Source: an uncultured Caryophanales bacterium (GTDB taxonomy: Bacteria; Bacillota_I; Bacilli_A; RFN20; CAG-826). From it: a stretch of DNA of 35,821 bases. The stretch covers positions 1-35,821 of the forward strand of contig CAMJEC010000003.1 of NCBI GenBank assembly GCA_946404585.1. Reading direction: 5' to 3'. Numbering within the stretch: position 1 is the stretch's first letter; every line of letters starts with the position of its first letter. Positions 1-8,134 of this stretch are shown here, in pieces. Under the pieces are notes generated by a model, which saw only the letters and a program-made list of their open reading frames with translations, did not search any database and was not told the origin of the DNA. A program made the position numbers and the translations under genes.

Positions 1-429
1 TTAGACATCTTAACAAAGATTTGTGATGGTAAAGGTGAACCTCAAGACTTAGAAGATCTTAAGGAATTAAGTAATGTTATTAGAAATAACTCCTTATGTG
101 CTTTAGGTCAAACTGCCACAAACCCAATTCTCTCCACACTGAAAGCTTTCCCAGAAGAATACGAAGCTCACGTCAAAGATCACAAATGTCCAGCTCACGT
201 TTGTAAGAACATGATGGAATACTACATTCTTCCAAATAAATGTATCGGTTGTGGTCTCTGTATGAGAAACTGCCCAGTCGGCGCTATCGCTCCTGGTACA
301 GAACCTGCTCACTTACCAAATGGTAACGTTAACCCAGGTAAATTCGCCCACGTCATTGATCCTAAAAAGTGTGTCAAGTGTGGTTCATGTTTAAGTGGTT
401 GCCGTATTGGTGCAATCACCAAGAGATAG
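1..429 (+). CDS. NADH-binding (NuoF/HydB-like) subunit of [FeFe] hydrogenase, C-terminal part
   Basis: The reading frame is open from the first base of the window to a TAG stop, so the 5' end lies outside. The visible 142 residues start in the C-terminal helical/4Fe-4S part typical of NuoF-like subunits (LCALGQTATNPILSTLK, then FPEEYEAHV), followed by a two-cluster bacterial ferredoxin domain with CIGCGLCMRNCPVGAI and CVKCGSCLSGCRIGAI, each able to hold a [4Fe-4S] cluster. In the HydABC/HndABCD family this subunit carries FMN and oxidises or reduces NAD(P)(H), passing electrons to the catalytic subunit encoded 12 bases downstream. The FMN- and NAD-binding core cannot be seen here. The ATG at 211 is internal; the protein clearly continues upstream of it. 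Confidence 0.9.
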   Translation, partial: LDILTKICDGKGEPQDLEDLKELSNVIRNNSLCALGQTATNPILSTLKAFPEEYEAHVKDHKCPAHVCKNMMEYYILPNKCIGCGLCMRNCPVGAIAPGTEPAHLPNGNVNPGKFAHVIDPKKCVKCGSCLSGCRIGAITKR

Positions 430-441
430 GAGGAAATAGCC

Positions 442-2205
442 ATGTCATTAGTTAATATCAAAATTAATGGTCAACCTTACCAAGTTGAATCCGGTCTTAC
501 AGTTTTAGAAGCTGCAAGAAAATGTGGTTACGTCGTTCCTTCTCTCTGTGCCTTCAACCATGGCAAATGCTCTTTGGCCTCCTGCCGTGTTTGCTTAGTT
601 GAAGTCGTGGGTGCTCGTGGCTTAGTGGCCTCTTGTGTCTACCCAGTTAACGAAGGTATGGAAATCATTACCAATTCCCAAAAAGCCGTCGAAGCCAGAC
701 GTGCCTCCGTGGAATTAATCCTTTCCAACCACCAAAAGAACTGTTTACAATGCCCAAAACAAGGCAAATGTGAATTATTAGAAGTCGCTAACATCGTTGG
801 TGCTCGTGATCAAAAATTCATGGGTGAACAATCACCAGCTACTGTTGACGAATTAGCCCCAGGCTTAATGAGAAATACCGCTAAATGTATCTTATGTGGT
901 CGTTGTATCGAAAGATGTAAAGAAGCTCATGGTATTTCCATCCTCGGTTTTGAAAACCGTGGTTTCAAAGCCATCGTTGCTCCTGCACAAAATAGAAGTT
1001 TCGCTGAAAGCCCTTGCTTACAATGTGGTCAATGCGTGAACGTCTGTCCAACAGGTGCCTTATACGAAAACGAAGAAATCGCTAAAGTTGACGCAGCCTT
1101 CAAAGCGGGTAAGAAAGTTATCGTTCAAACCGCTCCAGCTGTTAGAGCCGCCATCGCTGAAGAATTCGGTGAACCAATTGGTACAACCGGTACAGGCAAA
1201 ATGGTCGCTGCCTTAAGAAGATTAGGTTTCTACCGTGTCTTTGATACCAACTTTGGTGCTGACTTAACAATCATGGAAGAAGCGCATGAATTAATGGATA
1301 GAATTACCAAAAAGACCGCGCCACTTCCACAAATCACATCCTGTTCCCCAGGTTGGATTAACTACTTAGAATACTTCTATCCAGAAGTCATTCCAAACGT
1401 CTCTTCATGTAAGTCCCCACATATGATGGTGGGTGCTATCGTGAAATCCTACTTTGCCAAAAAGCATGAATTAGATCCAAAGGATATCTTTGTGGTCTCC
1501 GTCATGCCATGTACCGCTAAGAAGTACGAAAGACAAAGAAAAGAAATGCCAAATGATGTCGATGCTGTTTTAACAACACGTGAATTAGCAAAGATGATCA
1601 AACGTGCTGGTATCGTTTGGAACAAATTACCAGATGAAGAATTTGATAACGACTTACTCGGCGAATATAGTGGTGCTGGTGTCATCTTCGGTGTCACCGG
1701 TGGCGTTATGGAAGCCGCTTTAAGAACAGCTTATTTCTGGTTAACTGGTAAAGAATATAAGGAAATTAACTTCACCGCTGTCCGTGGCTTAGAAGGTGTT
1801 AAAGAAGCCGCTTTAAATATCAATGGTACTGAAATCAAAGTCGCCGTTACATCCGGCATGGCTAACGCTAAGAAGCTTTTAGACCAAATTAAAGATGGTA
1901 CTTCTCCATACGCTTTCATCGAAGTCATGTGTTGTCCAGGTGGATGTATCAACGGTGGTGGTCAACCATTCGTTAAACCAATCTTCTTACCAAACGAAGA
2001 TGATGACATCTTAGAAACATACCGCGCTAAACGTGCCAGCGTGTTATATAGTGAAGATGAACGCTTAGTCATTCGTCAATCACACAATAACAAAGACATC
2101 CAAAAACTCTATGCTGATTTCTTGGGTGAACCTGGTAGCGAACTCGCTGAAGAATTACTCCACACTTCCTATAATGCGAAGAGAGAAAAATTTCCAGTAA
2201 AGTAA
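442..2205 (+). CDS. hydA: [FeFe] hydrogenase catalytic subunit (HydA/HndD type)
   Basis: 587-residue modular [FeFe] hydrogenase. An N-terminal [2Fe-2S] domain (C36, C48, C51, C65) is followed by a NuoG-like His-Cys cluster (H97, C101, C104, C110), two [4Fe-4S] motifs (C149-C159 and C192-C202), and the H-cluster domain with L1 TSCSPGW (299-305), L2 MPCTAKK (355-361) and L3 EVMCCPGGCINGGGQP (from 494). It would evolve H2 or take it up using electrons exchanged with NAD(P)H through the NuoF-like subunit just upstream. A strong AGGAGG overlaps the preceding stop, so the two are translated together. The odd feature is Ser302 in L1, where well-studied enzymes have a second cysteine. No small accessory subunit or maturation gene (hydE, hydF, hydG) is seen in the window. 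Confidence 0.95.
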   Translation: MSLVNIKINGQPYQVESGLTVLEAARKCGYVVPSLCAFNHGKCSLASCRVCLVEVVGARGLVASCVYPVNEGMEIITNSQKAVEARRASVELILSNHQKNCLQCPKQGKCELLEVANIVGARDQKFMGEQSPATVDELAPGLMRNTAKCILCGRCIERCKEAHGISILGFENRGFKAIVAPAQNRSFAESPCLQCGQCVNVCPTGALYENEEIAKVDAAFKAGKKVIVQTAPAVRAAIAEEFGEPIGTTGTGKMVAALRRLGFYRVFDTNFGADLTIMEEAHELMDRITKKTAPLPQITSCSPGWINYLEYFYPEVIPNVSSCKSPHMMVGAIVKSYFAKKHELDPKDIFVVSVMPCTAKKYERQRKEMPNDVDAVLTTRELAKMIKRAGIVWNKLPDEEFDNDLLGEYSGAGVIFGVTGGVMEAALRTAYFWLTGKEYKEINFTAVRGLEGVKEAALNINGTEIKVAVTSGMANAKKLLDQIKDGTSPYAFIEVMCCPGGCINGGGQPFVKPIFLPNEDDDILETYRAKRASVLYSEDERLVIRQSHNNKDIQKLYADFLGEPGSELAEELLHTSYNAKREKFPVK

Positions 2206-2215
2206 ATTAATATTT

Positions 2216-2250
2216 GGGGCGGGTACTTAAATACTCGCCCCTTATTGTCT
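2216..2250 (+). terminator. Rho-independent terminator after hydA
   Basis: A 10-bp stem (2216-2225 with 2232-2241, one G-T wobble) with a six-base loop CTTAAA is followed by a modest T-rich stretch. It separates the hydrogenase operon from cysS. Confidence 0.75.
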
Positions 2251-2269
2251 CTAAAAGAGGAAACAACTT

Positions 2270-3607
2270 ATGAACATCAAATTTTACAATTCCCTTTCTA
2301 ATTCACTAGAAGATTTCAAAACTATCCAAGACAAAAAGGTTAGTATGTATGTCTGTGGACCAACAGTCTATAACTATCCACATATTGGCAATATGAGACC
2401 AGTCGTTGTCTTTGATACTTTGAGACGCTTTTTGACTTATGTTGGCTATGACGTCACTTATGTTAGTAACTACACTGATGTCGATGACAAGATCATCAAA
2501 GCTGCGAAGCAAGAAGGTAAATCAGAAAAGGAATTAACCGATTTCTACATCGGTGAATTTGAAAAGACTGTGAAAGGTATTGGTTCTCAAATTCCTACAA
2601 TTACCCCAAGAGTTACCGAATATATGCCAAAGATTATTGCCTATATTGATAACCTTGTTAAAACCGGTGCCGCTTATGAAAGAGATGGGGATGTTTATTT
2701 CCGCGTTGAAAACATCAAAGATTATGGTGTTTTAAGTGGCATAAATGTAGAAGATTTACGCGTAGGCGCCCGTGTAGAAGAGAATTCACAAAAAGAAAGC
2801 CCATTAGACTTCGCCTTATGGAAAAAGACTGACGAAGGCATCAAATGGGATTCACCATGGGGCAAAGGTAGACCAGGCTGGCACACTGAATGCTGTGTGA
2901 TGATTGATTCCATCTTCCCAGGTGACCATATTGATATCCATGGTGGTGGTTATGACTTAAAATTCCCACACCATGAAAACGAAATTGCTCAAAGTGAAGC
3001 GACACATCATAGTAAGATTGCTCACTTCTGGATGCATAACGCCTTCATTAACTTTGGCAACGAAAAGATGTCCAAGTCTTTAGGCAATGTCGTCTTAGCT
3101 AAAGATATGATTGCCACTTATGGTGGTTTAGTCACACGTTTAGTTATTTTAAACGCTCATTATAGACAAGCAGTTAACTTCACTGATGAAACAGTAAAAG
3201 AAGCCCAACAAGAAGTTTCTAGAATGCAAATGGCTTATAAACAAGCTGCACTTAAATTACAGGCTAACAAAGTTAATTTAGATGAAGGTAAGCCAGAATA
3301 CATTGCTAAGTTCTTAGAAGCCTTAGCCAATGACTTAAATACCGCGAACGCTTTAGCGGAACTTTATAACGTCCTTAAGGATGTCAATCAGCTGATTAGA
3401 AGTAGAGATGCTGATTTAAATCAACTAAATAACTTATTTAAAACACTTACTGATATGTTCTGTGTTTTAGGACTAGACATTAAGTACGTAAAGTTTGATA
3501 ATGATATCTCGCAGTTATACGAGGAATATTTAAAAAGCAAAGAAAACAAAGACTTTGCTAAATCTGATGAGATCAGAAATCTTTTAATTACAAAAGGAGT
3601 CATGTAA
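2270..3607 (+). CDS. cysS: Cysteinyl-tRNA synthetase
   Basis: 445 residues, close to the usual length of bacterial CysRS. It attaches cysteine to tRNA-Cys. Class I signatures are present: HIGN at 38-41 for HIGH and KMSKS at 266-270. Zinc-site candidates are C29 in MYVCGPTVYNYPHIG, a cysteine of the TECCVM segment (C208/C209), and the His/Glu of FPHHENEIAQSEA. The start is ATG at 2270 with AGAGGAAA ahead of it. It overlaps none of its neighbours but its last codons carry the ribosome binding site of the next gene. In Bacillus subtilis cysS is followed by mrnC and rlmB; here two membrane-protein genes lie between cysS and rlmB and mrnC is absent. Confidence 0.97.
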   Translation: MNIKFYNSLSNSLEDFKTIQDKKVSMYVCGPTVYNYPHIGNMRPVVVFDTLRRFLTYVGYDVTYVSNYTDVDDKIIKAAKQEGKSEKELTDFYIGEFEKTVKGIGSQIPTITPRVTEYMPKIIAYIDNLVKTGAAYERDGDVYFRVENIKDYGVLSGINVEDLRVGARVEENSQKESPLDFALWKKTDEGIKWDSPWGKGRPGWHTECCVMIDSIFPGDHIDIHGGGYDLKFPHHENEIAQSEATHHSKIAHFWMHNAFINFGNEKMSKSLGNVVLAKDMIATYGGLVTRLVILNAHYRQAVNFTDETVKEAQQEVSRMQMAYKQAALKLQANKVNLDEGKPEYIAKFLEALANDLNTANALAELYNVLKDVNQLIRSRDADLNQLNNLFKTLTDMFCVLGLDIKYVKFDNDISQLYEEYLKSKENKDFAKSDEIRNLLITKGVM

Positions 3608-3608
3608 G

Positions 3609-5123
3609 TTGACAAATACAGAAAGCGTTAACACATCATTAATCGAAAAATTACTTGATGCACTTAATATTACTGGTGGAGTTAAAACCGCTAGTAGTGT
3701 CATCATTGCTTTAGGCGCGATTTTAATATGTGGCTTTTTGATGACAAGACTCACTAAATTACTTAAATTACCAAACGTTACTGCTTATATCATTACTGGT
3801 GTTTTAATTGGTCCATCAGTGATTAACCTTATTCCTCAAGAATTTATAACAAGAACTGACTTTGTTAGTGATATCGCTTTAGCCTTTATCGCTTTTACCG
3901 CTGGACAGTTCTTTAAAATAAGCGAACTTAAAAAAGCAGGCTGGAAGGTATTGATTATCACCGTTTTTGAAGCCCTTGCCGCTTTTGTTATTGTCTTCTG
4001 TTTATGCTTCTTTGTTTTCCGCTTAAGCGTTGCTTTCTCATTAGTTTTAGGCGCCCTCAGTAGTGCGACCGCGCCAGCATCAACATTGATGACAATTAAA
4101 CAAACTAAAGCTAAAGGCCATTATGTTAATACATTATTAGAAGTTGTCGCTTTAGATGATGTTGTGACTTTATTGCTCTATAGTGTCGCTATTGCTATTT
4201 GCATTGGCATTTCTAAAGGCTCGGTGGGCTTTATGGAAGTTGGCTGGCCAATTATTGAAAATATCATTTGCTTAGCAATTGGCTTTGTTTTTGGTTTTAT
4301 TTTAAGATTCCTAATTTCTTCAAAGAGAACAACAGATAATCGACTAATTATCGTTTTAGCTGTTTTATTATTATTCTGTGGCATATGTTCATTGTTTGGG
4401 CAAAGTCCATTACTAGGTTGTATGGCTATTGGAATGGTCTACACTAATACCGCCAAGCAAGAAGAAAAATTATTTGCACAAGTTAATTATTTCATTCCAC
4501 CTATTATGCTTGTTTTCTTTGTAAGAAGTGGCATGAATTTCTCATTTAGCGCTTTTACAAGCACAAGTTCAATTGCGGTTGTGCCACTTATCGTCGTAGC
4601 AATAGTTTATTTCTTTGCTCGTATTGCTGGTAAATACGGCGGAGCATATCTTGGTTGCTTGATTACTAGAACCCCTGCGAAAACTAGACATTTCTTAGGC
4701 CTTGCTCTTATTCCTCAAGCCGGTGTTGCTATCGGTTTAGCGGCAATGGGTGCGAGAACTTTCTCTTCTTTTGGCTTAGAAGCCGAAGCAACCGCTTTAA
4801 CTACAATCATCTTAGCATCATCCATCCTTTATGAATTAATTGGTCCAGGATGCGCTAAACTTGGCTTATATCTATCTGGTTCATATGGTAAAGAAAATAT
4901 TGATGAACTAGCACCAGAAAGCGTGGTGCAACACAGAGTGGTTAATGATGAAGGCTCATCTAGAGAAATTGACTTATTAGCCGCCCAAATCAAACACATC
5001 TCAGAGGAAATTCCACCAATTGGTGTTGAAGAAGCAAATGAACAAGCCTTTACTGAGGCTGCAGAAGAATATGAAAATGAAACCTTTAATCGTAATCATA
5101 GAGGTTTCCTTAACCGTAAGTAG
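3609..5123 (+). CDS. Monovalent cation:proton antiporter of the CPA2 (Kef/NapA-like) family
   Basis: 504 residues with about a dozen hydrophobic segments from residue 28 to 420, then a hydrophilic acidic tail of about 75 residues. The family hallmarks are visible: a Gly/Pro-rich early helix (YIITGVLIGPSVINL), FTAGQFFKI, the unwound SSATAPAST segment, and two adjacent acidic residues D183-D184 in EVVALDDVVTLL, which are the expected ion-binding position. It would exchange Na+ or K+ for protons across the membrane. There is no TrkA-N/RCK regulatory domain, unlike KefB/C. The start is TTG at 3609, chosen because AAAAGGAG ends 9 bases ahead of it; it begins one base after the cysS stop, so translation is probably coupled. 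The substrate ion cannot be told from sequence. Confidence 0.85.
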   Translation: MTNTESVNTSLIEKLLDALNITGGVKTASSVIIALGAILICGFLMTRLTKLLKLPNVTAYIITGVLIGPSVINLIPQEFITRTDFVSDIALAFIAFTAGQFFKISELKKAGWKVLIITVFEALAAFVIVFCLCFFVFRLSVAFSLVLGALSSATAPASTLMTIKQTKAKGHYVNTLLEVVALDDVVTLLLYSVAIAICIGISKGSVGFMEVGWPIIENIICLAIGFVFGFILRFLISSKRTTDNRLIIVLAVLLLFCGICSLFGQSPLLGCMAIGMVYTNTAKQEEKLFAQVNYFIPPIMLVFFVRSGMNFSFSAFTSTSSIAVVPLIVVAIVYFFARIAGKYGGAYLGCLITRTPAKTRHFLGLALIPQAGVAIGLAAMGARTFSSFGLEAEATALTTIILASSILYELIGPGCAKLGLYLSGSYGKENIDELAPESVVQHRVVNDEGSSREIDLLAAQIKHISEEIPPIGVEEANEQAFTEAAEEYENETFNRNHRGFLNRK

Positions 5124-5135
5124 GAGGATTATCTT

Positions 5136-5867
5136 ATGGAAGACTTTATCGCATTAGATCCAATTAGCCAATTAACAAATGGATGGCTAGCGGAATTCAA
5201 CATTTGGACAATCATTATTAGATTAGCGTTAGCCTTTATTATCGGTGCTTCATTCGGTTTTGAAAGAAGTAGAAAGAGACATACCGCTGGCTTTAGAACA
5301 TTTACCTTTGTGGCATTATTCTCCACAATCGCGGCCTTACTTGATGTTTATTTCATGGCCAACTTCAAAGTGGTCTTCCCAGCCGTCACAGCCGCTGTTG
5401 TATTAGGTGGTGCTATTATTTCTGGTAACACCCTTCTTTATTCCTCTAAAAACCAAATTAAAGGTTTAACAACTGCTGTCGCTTTATGGCTTACCGCTAT
5501 TATCGGTGCTTCATTCGGTGCGGGCTTATATACCATCGGTTTAATCGGTGTTGTTCTTGCCTTCATTACATTAAGCGCAATGCCAAGAATTGAAGTTTAT
5601 ATGAAGAATAAGAGCAATCACTTTGAAATTCATTTAGAGCTCAAGAATAGAAACGATTTAGTGAACTTCACTGGTGTTGTTCGTAAACTTGGCTTAAAGA
5701 TTGTTGATATCGAAGCTAACCCAGCCTATAACAATACAGGCCTTGGAGTTTATACCATTTCCATCACAATTAACTCTAAAGAGTTGAAAAAATACAAAAC
5801 TCATACAGAAATTATTGAAGCCTTATCGACTTTGGAATACATTAATTGTATTGAAGAAATCGACTAA
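5136..5867 (+). CDS. MgtC/SapB family inner-membrane protein
   Basis: 243 residues. The N-terminal half has about five membrane helices with the MgtC signature RLALAFIIGASFGFERSRKR followed by HTAGFRTFTFVAL, and Gly-rich helix 3-4 (VVLGGAIISGNTLLY). Residues about 155-243 form a soluble domain resembling the ACT-like C-terminal domain of longer MgtC proteins. Members modulate F-type ATPase activity or magnesium/phosphate homeostasis in pathogens; the role in this organism is unknown. AGGAGG overlaps the stop of the antiporter gene, so the two are co-translated and may act together in ion homeostasis (inference). Confidence 0.85.
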   Translation: MEDFIALDPISQLTNGWLAEFNIWTIIIRLALAFIIGASFGFERSRKRHTAGFRTFTFVALFSTIAALLDVYFMANFKVVFPAVTAAVVLGGAIISGNTLLYSSKNQIKGLTTAVALWLTAIIGASFGAGLYTIGLIGVVLAFITLSAMPRIEVYMKNKSNHFEIHLELKNRNDLVNFTGVVRKLGLKIVDIEANPAYNNTGLGVYTISITINSKELKKYKTHTEIIEALSTLEYINCIEEID

Positions 5868-5869
5868 TT

Positions 5870-6595
5870 ATGAATAAGGACATCAATCTAATCTACGGAA
5901 AGAATCCAGTATACGAAGCTCTCAATGCGAAAAAGGCGTTGAAAGTTTTTGTTGTTCCTAGTTTCTCAGATCCAAGAATCACTAATCTCGTTAGAGAATA
6001 TAAGATTCCTGTGGTTACTGTTTCCCCTAATGAAATGGATAAGATGTCTAATAACGGTGTCCATCAAGGAGTCGCCGCTGAACTTAAACCATATCAGACG
6101 GTTTCTTTAGACGAAATCATTCTTAGAGCAAAAAAGAAAGAAAAGAAGATTATCGTCATGCTTGATAATATTGAGGATCCACATAACTTAGGCGCTATTT
6201 TAAGAAGTGCGGATGTCTTTGAAGCATCTGGAGTTATCTTACCTAAGCATAATTCCGTTTCTTTAAATGCCACTGTGGCAAAGACAAGTGCGGGCGCTAT
6301 TAACTATGTGCCAGTCGCAGTTGTAAATAACCTCAATCAAGCAATTAAACAGTTAAAAGAAGAAGGCTACTGGGTTGTTTCTACAGATGGTAGTGCAACG
6401 ATTTCCTATTCTTCTATCAAATATGATTTTCCAGTTGTTGTGGTCATAGGCAGTGAAGGTAAAGGTGTTTCATCTCTTGTTCTAAAGAATTCTGATTATG
6501 TTGTGAAGATTCCTCAATTCGGACATGTCAATTCTTTAAATGCTTCCGTGGCGGCCGGCATATTATTAGCGGAGGTGCATAAAACAAATATCTAA
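5870..6595 (+). CDS. rlmB: 23S rRNA/tRNA 2'-O-ribose methyltransferase, RlmB/TrmH (SpoU) family
   Basis: 241 residues. An N-terminal substrate-binding domain (about 5-75, starting NLIYGKNPVYEAL) precedes a SPOUT domain with the three family motifs: LDNIEDPHNLGAILRSAD (motif 1 with the catalytic Asn and Arg), VVVIGSEGKGVS (motif 2) and NSLNASVAAGILLAEV (motif 3), which form the trefoil-knot S-adenosylmethionine site. RlmB methylates a guanosine in domain V of 23S rRNA. The start codon lies two bases after the stop of the MgtC-family gene. Position after cysS and before a SigH-like gene agrees with the Bacillus order and supports the name, though the exact target nucleotide is not provable here. 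Confidence 0.92.
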   Translation: MNKDINLIYGKNPVYEALNAKKALKVFVVPSFSDPRITNLVREYKIPVVTVSPNEMDKMSNNGVHQGVAAELKPYQTVSLDEIILRAKKKEKKIIVMLDNIEDPHNLGAILRSADVFEASGVILPKHNSVSLNATVAKTSAGAINYVPVAVVNNLNQAIKQLKEEGYWVVSTDGSATISYSSIKYDFPVVVVIGSEGKGVSSLVLKNSDYVVKIPQFGHVNSLNASVAAGILLAEVHKTNI

Positions 6596-6612
6596 TCGAA
6601 AGGAGATTTGTT

Positions 6613-7236
6613 ATGGCACCCAAAACCTATAACCGCATTCTGGATGAGCACCTACATATCCTAATTACACAAGGCAATCATGAAGCCTATCTGTATTTAG
6701 TAAAACGCTATCGCAAATATTTCAAAGGTTTGACTTGCGAAATGTTAGAGAAATACCCAAATAGTGGTGTTTCTTTTAAAGAACTCATGGCAATTTGCTC
6801 ACAATTATTTCCCCACATCATAAGGAAATATGATCCCCAGCGATTGTCTTCTTTCTTTATCTTTTGGAGAGAAAGTAGCGAGAAAGCAATTGTGGATTAT
6901 TTATTAGAGAATTCTTATCTAGCGAATGCGGCAATGTTTCGTGGATTTGTTTCTTTTGATGAAGAAGCTGATGAAAGAAGATTCGCAGGCGAAAGAATCG
7001 CAGAGTTCAATGAACATCACTATAATGAAAAACGCATTGAAGAATTAAAAAGAATAATCTACGATCATAGAAAAGAATTTAAGCATCAAGAATTTGCGAT
7101 GTTAGCACTGATGTTAGAAGGCTATGATCTTAATGATTTAGAGCATACAGGAATGATGAGTAGGTCCTCATTATATTTAACCTTCAATAACGCTTGTGAC
7201 AAAATCAGAAAATACATCCAAACAGCGAAAAAATAG
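6613..7236 (+). CDS. Divergent SigH-like RNA polymerase sigma factor
   Basis: 207 residues. The N-terminus (about 14-40, ITQGNHEAYLYLVKRYRKYF) resembles sigma region 2.1. Residues about 74-95 (IIRKYDPQRLSSFFIFWRES) line up with the FDP-x-x-LSSFKAFAELC segment of SigH regions 2.2-2.4, followed by FVSFDEEADE, matching the SLDKPIYDEESD linker. The C-terminus (from about 160, ALMLEGYDLNDLEHTG then a helix with NNACDKIRKYI) looks like region 4 helix-turn-helix. It sits directly after rlmB with AGGAG ahead, the place of sigH in Bacillus (yacP/rae1 is missing). Region 2.2, normally strongly conserved for core-polymerase binding, is poorly preserved. Identification rests on short motif similarity plus synteny, so treat it as probable rather than certain. 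Confidence 0.65.
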   Translation: MAPKTYNRILDEHLHILITQGNHEAYLYLVKRYRKYFKGLTCEMLEKYPNSGVSFKELMAICSQLFPHIIRKYDPQRLSSFFIFWRESSEKAIVDYLLENSYLANAAMFRGFVSFDEEADERRFAGERIAEFNEHHYNEKRIEELKRIIYDHRKEFKHQEFAMLALMLEGYDLNDLEHTGMMSRSSLYLTFNNACDKIRKYIQTAKK

Positions 7237-7299
7237 CGGTTATATGCCTTTCATCACAAAGTGAAAATGGCAATATCGTTATTCATTTTTGCTCTCGCG

Positions 7300-7308
7300 T
7301 GATATAAT
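7300..7308 (+). promoter_or_regulatory. Extended -10 promoter of ecfA1
   Basis: TGATATAAT is a perfect extended -10 element (TGnTATAAT). The -35 position (about 7280-7285) is poor. The ecfA1 ATG begins 7 bases after the hexamer, so initiation would fall on or next to the start codon. A weak bulged hairpin (7246-7271) lies between the preceding stop and this promoter. Confidence 0.7.
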
Positions 7309-7315
7309 CACAACC

Positions 7316-8134
7316 ATGAGCAAACTAGAAATCAAAAATTTGAGCTTCTCATATGACGGCAGTAACAAAGTTATTGACGATATATCTTTCAGTGTTGAAA
7401 AGGGTACATTTGTCTCCGTCCTAGGGCATAATGGTTCTGGTAAATCCACATTGGCGAAGTTAATCGTGGGCTTACTTGATAAAGCCGGGGGACAAATCTT
7501 TTTTAATGACGTCGAAATCACCGAAAAGAATCTTAAAGACTTACAAACTAAGACCTCTTTAATTTTCCAAAATCCTGATAACCAATTCATTGGTTCAACA
7601 GTGGAAGATGATATTGCCTTTGGTTTAGAAAATAGATGTTTTCCACACGATCAAATGCAAGCGGAAGTCGAACGCTTCGCTGATAGTGTGAATATGTTGG
7701 ACCATTTAAAGAAAGAGCCTATTAATCTTTCTGGTGGTCAAAAACAAAGAATCGCTTTAGCGGGTGCTTTAATTTTAAGACCAGAAATCTTAATCCTTGA
7801 TGAAGCCACATCAATGCTTGATCCTAAAGGTAAATCCACAGTGAGAAAGGTCATTGACCGTATCCACAAGGAAAACAAAGAACTCACAATTATTTCTATT
7901 ACTCACGATATCGATGAAGCACTTTTAAGCGACAAGGTATTGATTTTGAGCAAAGGTAAACTCGTTAAAGAAGGCAAACCACAAGACATATTGAGAGATG
8001 AATCCGCTTTATTAGAAGTGAAACTCGATATGCCTTTTGTTTACAAAATCGAAAAAGAACTAGAAGAAATTGGCATTAATTCCAATGCGGAAACTATTGA
8101 CCAATTAGTGGAGGATATATGGGCATCCAAGTAA
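7316..8134 (+). CDS. ecfA1: Energy-coupling factor transporter ATPase EcfA1
   Basis: 272 residues. ABC ATPase with Walker A GHNGSGKST at 37-45, Q-loop FQNPDNQFIG, signature LSGGQKQR, Walker B ILILDEATSMLD and switch His in ITHDIDEA. It forms the heterodimeric motor with EcfA2 and drives vitamin-specific S components through EcfT. The start at ATG 7316 is preferred over an in-frame TTG at 7289 because that TTG lies upstream of the -10 element and has no ribosome binding site. ATG 7316 has no Shine-Dalgarno sequence either and seems to be read from a leaderless message. Its end overlaps ecfA2 by 16 bases. Confidence 0.95.
   Translation: MSKLEIKNLSFSYDGSNKVIDDISFSVEKGTFVSVLGHNGSGKSTLAKLIVGLLDKAGGQIFFNDVEITEKNLKDLQTKTSLIFQNPDNQFIGSTVEDDIAFGLENRCFPHDQMQAEVERFADSVNMLDHLKKEPINLSGGQKQRIALAGALILRPEILILDEATSMLDPKGKSTVRKVIDRIHKENKELTIISITHDIDEALLSDKVLILSKGKLVKEGKPQDILRDESALLEVKLDMPFVYKIEKELEEIGINSNAETIDQLVEDIWASK

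Noticed and set aside
1449..1952. Minus-strand ORFs in hydA
   Set aside because: Shadows of the hydrogenase reading frame without domains or ribosome binding sites.
7289..7315. TTG start for ecfA1
   Set aside because: It precedes the -10 element, has no Shine-Dalgarno sequence and adds a non-conserved extension.
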